From a bacterium (lineage in GTDB: Bacteria > JAHJDO01), in assembly GCA_030671985.1 (NCBI GenBank), contig DAOVHI010000043.1, positions 1 to 10,158 of the forward strand: a stretch of 10,158 nt of DNA. The letters are read 5' to 3'. The notes beneath the pieces are model-generated. The model saw only the letters and a program-made list of their open reading frames with translations. It was not told where the DNA came from and searched no databases. The position numbers and the translations under genes were made by a program. Below are positions 7,571 to 10,158 of this stretch, piece by piece. Position 1 is the first letter of the stretch; every line of letters begins with the position of its first letter.

Positions 7571-8569
7571 TTACTTTTTCTTAGTAAGCCATGGCATCAT
7601 ACTTCGCAGTTTTTTGCCCACTATCTCAATCAGATGTTTTTCATCCTTTTTAGCCAATGCATTAAATACAGGTCTGTTTGCCTGATTCTCCAGAATCCAA
7701 TCTCTGGCAAATTCCCCGGACTGAATTTCTCTTAATACTTTCTTCATCTCGACTTTTGTCTCTTTGGTTATTATTCTAGGGCCTATGACAAGATCCCCAT
7801 ATTCAGCCGTATCGCTAATTGAATTTCTCATCCACCCAATACCGCCTTCATGCAGAAGATCTGTTATTAGTTTTACTTCATGCATGCATTCAAAGTAGGC
7901 CATTTCCGGCTGATATCCTGCCTCAACAAGCACTTCAAAACCTGTCTTTATTAAAGCCGTCAATCCTCCGCACAGAACTACCTGTTCACCAAAAAGATCA
8001 GTTTCTGTTTCTTCTGTAAAAGTTGTTTCTATGACGCCTGCCTTTGTTCCGCCGATTCCTTTAGCATATGCAAGTCCGAGATCCCTCGCCTTGCCTGTAT
8101 ATTCCTGAAAAACCGCTATCAAACACGGCACACCGCCGCCTGCTTCATACATTCTTCTGACCAAATGTCCCGGTCCTTTTGGAGCCACCATAAAAACATC
8201 TATGTTACCCGGAGGAACTATCTGTCCAAAATGAATATTGAATCCGTGTGAGAAAACAAGCGCTTTTCCTTCCTTCAGGTATGGAGCTATATCGTTTTTA
8301 TATACTTTTGCCTGCACATCATCCTGAGTCAGGATCTGAACAATATCCGCTTTCTTAGCGGCTTCCTGAGCACTTACAGGTTCAAATCCCTCCTTAACGG
8401 CCATTTCCCAGTTTGGACTACCATCAATATCACTAACAACAACATTTACGCCGCTGTCTCTGAGATTTTTTGCCTGAGCATGTCCCTGACTGCCGTAACC
8501 AATAATGGCTACAATCTTTCCCTTTAACAGACCTAAATCCGCATCCTGATCATAATACATCTTTACCAT
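7571..8569 (-). CDS. ilvC: Ketol-acid reductoisomerase, class I
   Basis: Converts acetolactate or acetohydroxybutyrate to the dihydroxy acids of valine and isoleucine synthesis, by a Mg-dependent alkyl shift and NAD(P)H reduction. At 332 residues it is the short class I form. The Rossmann domain has [10 protein letters not shown] (24-33). Catalytic residues are all visible: His108 (FSHGFN), Lys131 (APKGPGH), Asp191 and Glu195 (DLFGE), Glu227 and Glu231 (ECMHE), and Ser252. The cofactor loop is unusual: where NADPH enzymes typically read Gly-Leu-Arg-x-Gly-Ser-x-Ser after the second strand, this one reads SDIDGSPN (46-53). It has two Asp and lacks the phosphate-binding Arg and the last Ser, suggesting NADH preference. 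The ATG at 8569 has an AGGAG 9 bases upstream that overlaps the ilvN stop. The gene is 12 bases after ilvN. Confidence 0.97.
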   Translation of the reverse strand: MVKMYYDQDADLGLLKGKIVAIIGYGSQGHAQAKNLRDSGVNVVVSDIDGSPNWEMAVKEGFEPVSAQEAAKKADIVQILTQDDVQAKVYKNDIAPYLKEGKALVFSHGFNIHFGQIVPPGNIDVFMVAPKGPGHLVRRMYEAGGGVPCLIAVFQEYTGKARDLGLAYAKGIGGTKAGVIETTFTEETETDLFGEQVVLCGGLTALIKTGFEVLVEAGYQPEMAYFECMHEVKLITDLLHEGGIGWMRNSISDTAEYGDLVIGPRIITKETKVEMKKVLREIQSGEFARDWILENQANRPVFNALAKKDEKHLIEIVGKKLRSMMPWLTKKK

Positions 8570-8578
8570 TTCCCCAAT

Positions 8579-8583
8579 CTCCT
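8579..8583 (-). promoter_or_regulatory. ilvC ribosome binding site overlapping the ilvN stop
   Basis: AGGAG on the minus strand, with the ilvN stop codon reading into it as TAGGAG. It stands 9 bases before the ilvC ATG and supports the 8569 start over the next in-frame ATG at 8560. The overlap means ribosomes terminating on ilvN cover the ilvC site, a simple route to coupled synthesis. Confidence 0.65.
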
Positions 8584-9067
8584 ATTTTTTATCCACTCTT
8601 GTCATTGCTATTTTGCCGGTTCTGGCGATTTCGGCTATTCCGAAGGGTCTTACTAAATCCAAAAACGTGTTTAGCTTCTTCTCATCTCCGTCTATTTCTA
8701 TTATTAGATGTTTCGGACTCATGCTTACCACTTTACACTGAAAAGTCTCAACGATTTGGGTCAATTTTGTATACTTCTTCGCGTCATAAGCAAGTTTTAT
8801 TAACATGAATTCGCGGTCTATTATATCTTCTCCTGTTAGATCCTGAACCTTTATCACATCTATGAGTTTGTTAAGTTGTTTTGTGATCTGCTCAAGAACC
8901 TTTTCATCCCCTTCGGTAACAAGAACCATTCTGGAAATTGTCGGATCTTCAGCGGTTGCACCTACGGATAAACTTATTATGTTAAATCCTCTTCCACTGA
9001 AAAGACCGCTTATTCTGGCAAGAACTCCAAACTTGTTTTCAACCTGACAGGATATTATATGTTTCAT
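8582..9067 (-). CDS. ilvN: Acetohydroxyacid (acetolactate) synthase small regulatory subunit
   Basis: Regulatory partner of IlvB: it activates the large subunit and confers valine feedback inhibition. The 161 residues match the IlvH/IlvN family. An ACT domain occupies about 1-76, opening with ENKFGVLARISGLFSGRGFN (10-29). Asn11, Gly14 and Asn29, positions linked to valine binding and sensitivity in E. coli IlvH, are all present, so feedback control is expected to be intact. The C-terminal domain (about 80-158) carries DREFMLIKL and the LVRPFGIAEIARTGKIA segment typical of the family. It starts 17 bases after ilvB ends. An AAAGGA (9079-9084) 11 bases upstream supports the ATG at 9067. It ends 12 bases before ilvC. 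Confidence 0.96.
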   Translation of the reverse strand: MKHIISCQVENKFGVLARISGLFSGRGFNIISLSVGATAEDPTISRMVLVTEGDEKVLEQITKQLNKLIDVIKVQDLTGEDIIDREFMLIKLAYDAKKYTKLTQIVETFQCKVVSMSPKHLIIEIDGDEKKLNTFLDLVRPFGIAEIARTGKIAMTRVDKK

Positions 9068-9084
9068 TTTATTTTTTGTCCTTT

Positions 9085-10158
9085 CTATGCTAATCCGGAG
9101 AGCATTTCTGTTAAACTTGCGCCTGCAGGCACCATAGGAAACACATTTTCTTCCGGTGCTACGCTAAAATCCAAGACAAAAGGTGTGTCAGTTTTTATGG
9201 CTTCCTTAATTGCTCCCTCAACATCTTTTTTACATGTAACCTTCAGCCCTTTTGCTCCATAAGCTTCAGCTATTTTCACAAAATCAGGGTTGTTATCAAG
9301 AATCGTATGTGAATATTTCTTATCGTAAAACAACTCCTGCCACTGTCTCACCATTCCAAGACAGCTGTTATTTAAAATTGCTACTTTGACGTTTATGTTA
9401 TTTTTAACGGCCGTAGCAAGCTCCTGAATATTCATTTGAAAACTACCGTCTCCAGCTATATCAAAAACAACCTTGTCAGGACACCCCATTTTTGCCCCAA
9501 TAGCCGCAGGAAGACCAAAACCCATTGTGCCAAGACCGCCGGAAGAAATAAATGTTCTGGGCTTTGTATATCTGAAGAATTGAGCCGCCCACATCTGGTT
9601 CTGTCCAACCTCTGTTGTTATAATGGCTTCTCCATTCGTAATTTCCTCTATCTTTTCAACAACGTACTGCGGCTTAATGCAATCGCCATCATTTTTATAT
9701 GCCAGAGGACATTTCTTTTTCCATGCTTCTATCTTGCCATTCCATTGTTTTCTTGTTCTTTTTTCTATGTACTTAATAAGCTCATAAAGAACTTTTTTAA
9801 CATCTCCGACTATGGGAATACGGGTCTCAACATTTTTCCCTATGGCAGTAGGATCAATATCTATATGAATCACAGATGCATGCGGCGCAAACTCACTGAT
9901 TTTTCCTGTTATTCTGTCGTCAAACCTTGCTCCAACCGCAATGATAAGATCTGAATCCATGATGGCATGATTTGCATATTGGGTACCATGCATACCAAGC
10001 ATATTTAGAGATAATCTATGATCGTCGGGAAATCCTCCTTTACCCATAAGAGTAACTGTCACAGGAAGATCGCTCTTTTCAGCAAGTTCTTTCACAAGAA
10101 CATTCGCGCCCTGAGAAGCAATAACTCCCCCGCCAATATACAAAACGGGTTTCTCAGA
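9085..10158 (-). CDS. ilvB: Acetohydroxyacid synthase large catalytic subunit, C-terminal part (5' end outside window)
   Basis: ThDP-dependent enzyme joining two pyruvates to acetolactate, or pyruvate and 2-ketobutyrate to acetohydroxybutyrate. The frame is open to the window edge ([11 protein letters not shown]), so the TTG at 10143 is internal. About 357 residues are seen against a usual 550-600, and the N-terminal pyrimidine-binding domain with the catalytic Glu is missing from view. Present are the central domain, with the FAD-contacting [10 protein letters not shown] (around 9902-9931), and the ThDP diphosphate-binding domain. The latter has AGDGSFQMN with its GDG at 9445-9453 and the closing Asn-Asn about 27 residues later. 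The [13 protein letters not shown] segment is characteristic of acetolactate synthases rather than other ThDP enzymes. It leads the visible ilvB-ilvN-ilvC-leuA operon. Its promoter and any leader or T-box lie outside the window. Confidence 0.97.
   Translation of the reverse strand, partial: SEKPVLYIGGGVIASQGANVLVKELAEKSDLPVTVTLMGKGGFPDDHRLSLNMLGMHGTQYANHAIMDSDLIIAVGARFDDRITGKISEFAPHASVIHIDIDPTAIGKNVETRIPIVGDVKKVLYELIKYIEKRTRKQWNGKIEAWKKKCPLAYKNDGDCIKPQYVVEKIEEITNGEAIITTEVGQNQMWAAQFFRYTKPRTFISSGGLGTMGFGLPAAIGAKMGCPDKVVFDIAGDGSFQMNIQELATAVKNNINVKVAILNNSCLGMVRQWQELFYDKKYSHTILDNNPDFVKIAEAYGAKGLKVTCKKDVEGAIKEAIKTDTPFVLDFSVAPEENVFPMVPAGASLTEMLSGLA

Noticed and set aside
9436-9954. 172-codon open frame on the + strand
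   Set aside because: It lies wholly antisense to ilvB, whose protein is strongly conserved there (ThDP motif). The antisense product is Cys/Phe/Ser/Asn-rich with no recognisable domain and no convincing ribosome site.

Overview
The window is bacterial chromosomal DNA with two convergent gene blocks and almost no non-coding space. It looks like an anaerobic or uncultured-lineage bacterium of moderately low GC (about 40% in the lines I counted by eye, nearer 30% in the TPR gene and lower still in parts of atpC). The evidence is a bacterial/archaeal-type V/A-ATPase operon beside a bacterial branched-chain amino acid operon, Shine-Dalgarno-led tight gene packing, and a class I ketol-acid reductoisomerase with an unusual acidic cofactor loop. 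The residue patterns remind me of candidate phyla such as Omnitrophota or of deltaproteobacterial groups. That is an impression from memory, and I would not assign a phylum from this window.

Left block (1-6031, + strand): V/A-type ATPase genes in the order E (5' end cut by the window), C, F, A, then a gene for a membrane-anchored tetratricopeptide-repeat (TPR) protein, then B. E, C, F and A are coupled by overlapping or abutting stop and start codons. E and C form the peripheral stalk and the socket at the membrane, F is part of the central stalk, and A3B3 is the catalytic head. The TPR gene sits exactly between the two head-subunit genes, which are normally adjacent. Subunit D, the rotor shaft that normally follows B, is not present; B is followed after 14 bases by the end of leuA.

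Right block (6046-10158, - strand): ilvB (5' end outside the window), ilvN, ilvC and leuA, transcribed right to left with 7-17 base gaps. The first three encode acetohydroxyacid synthase (large and small subunits) and ketol-acid reductoisomerase, the first two steps of valine/isoleucine synthesis. LeuA takes 2-ketoisovalerate into leucine synthesis. The ilvD, leuB and leuCD genes are not in the window, and any leader or attenuator lies beyond the right edge.

Most notable points: the TPR gene splitting atpA from atpB, the absence of atpD at its usual place, the tandem 102-bp repeats inside the TPR gene, and the KARI loop suggesting NADH rather than NADPH use. I found no RNA genes, CRISPR arrays, insertion sequences or other recognisable mobile elements.
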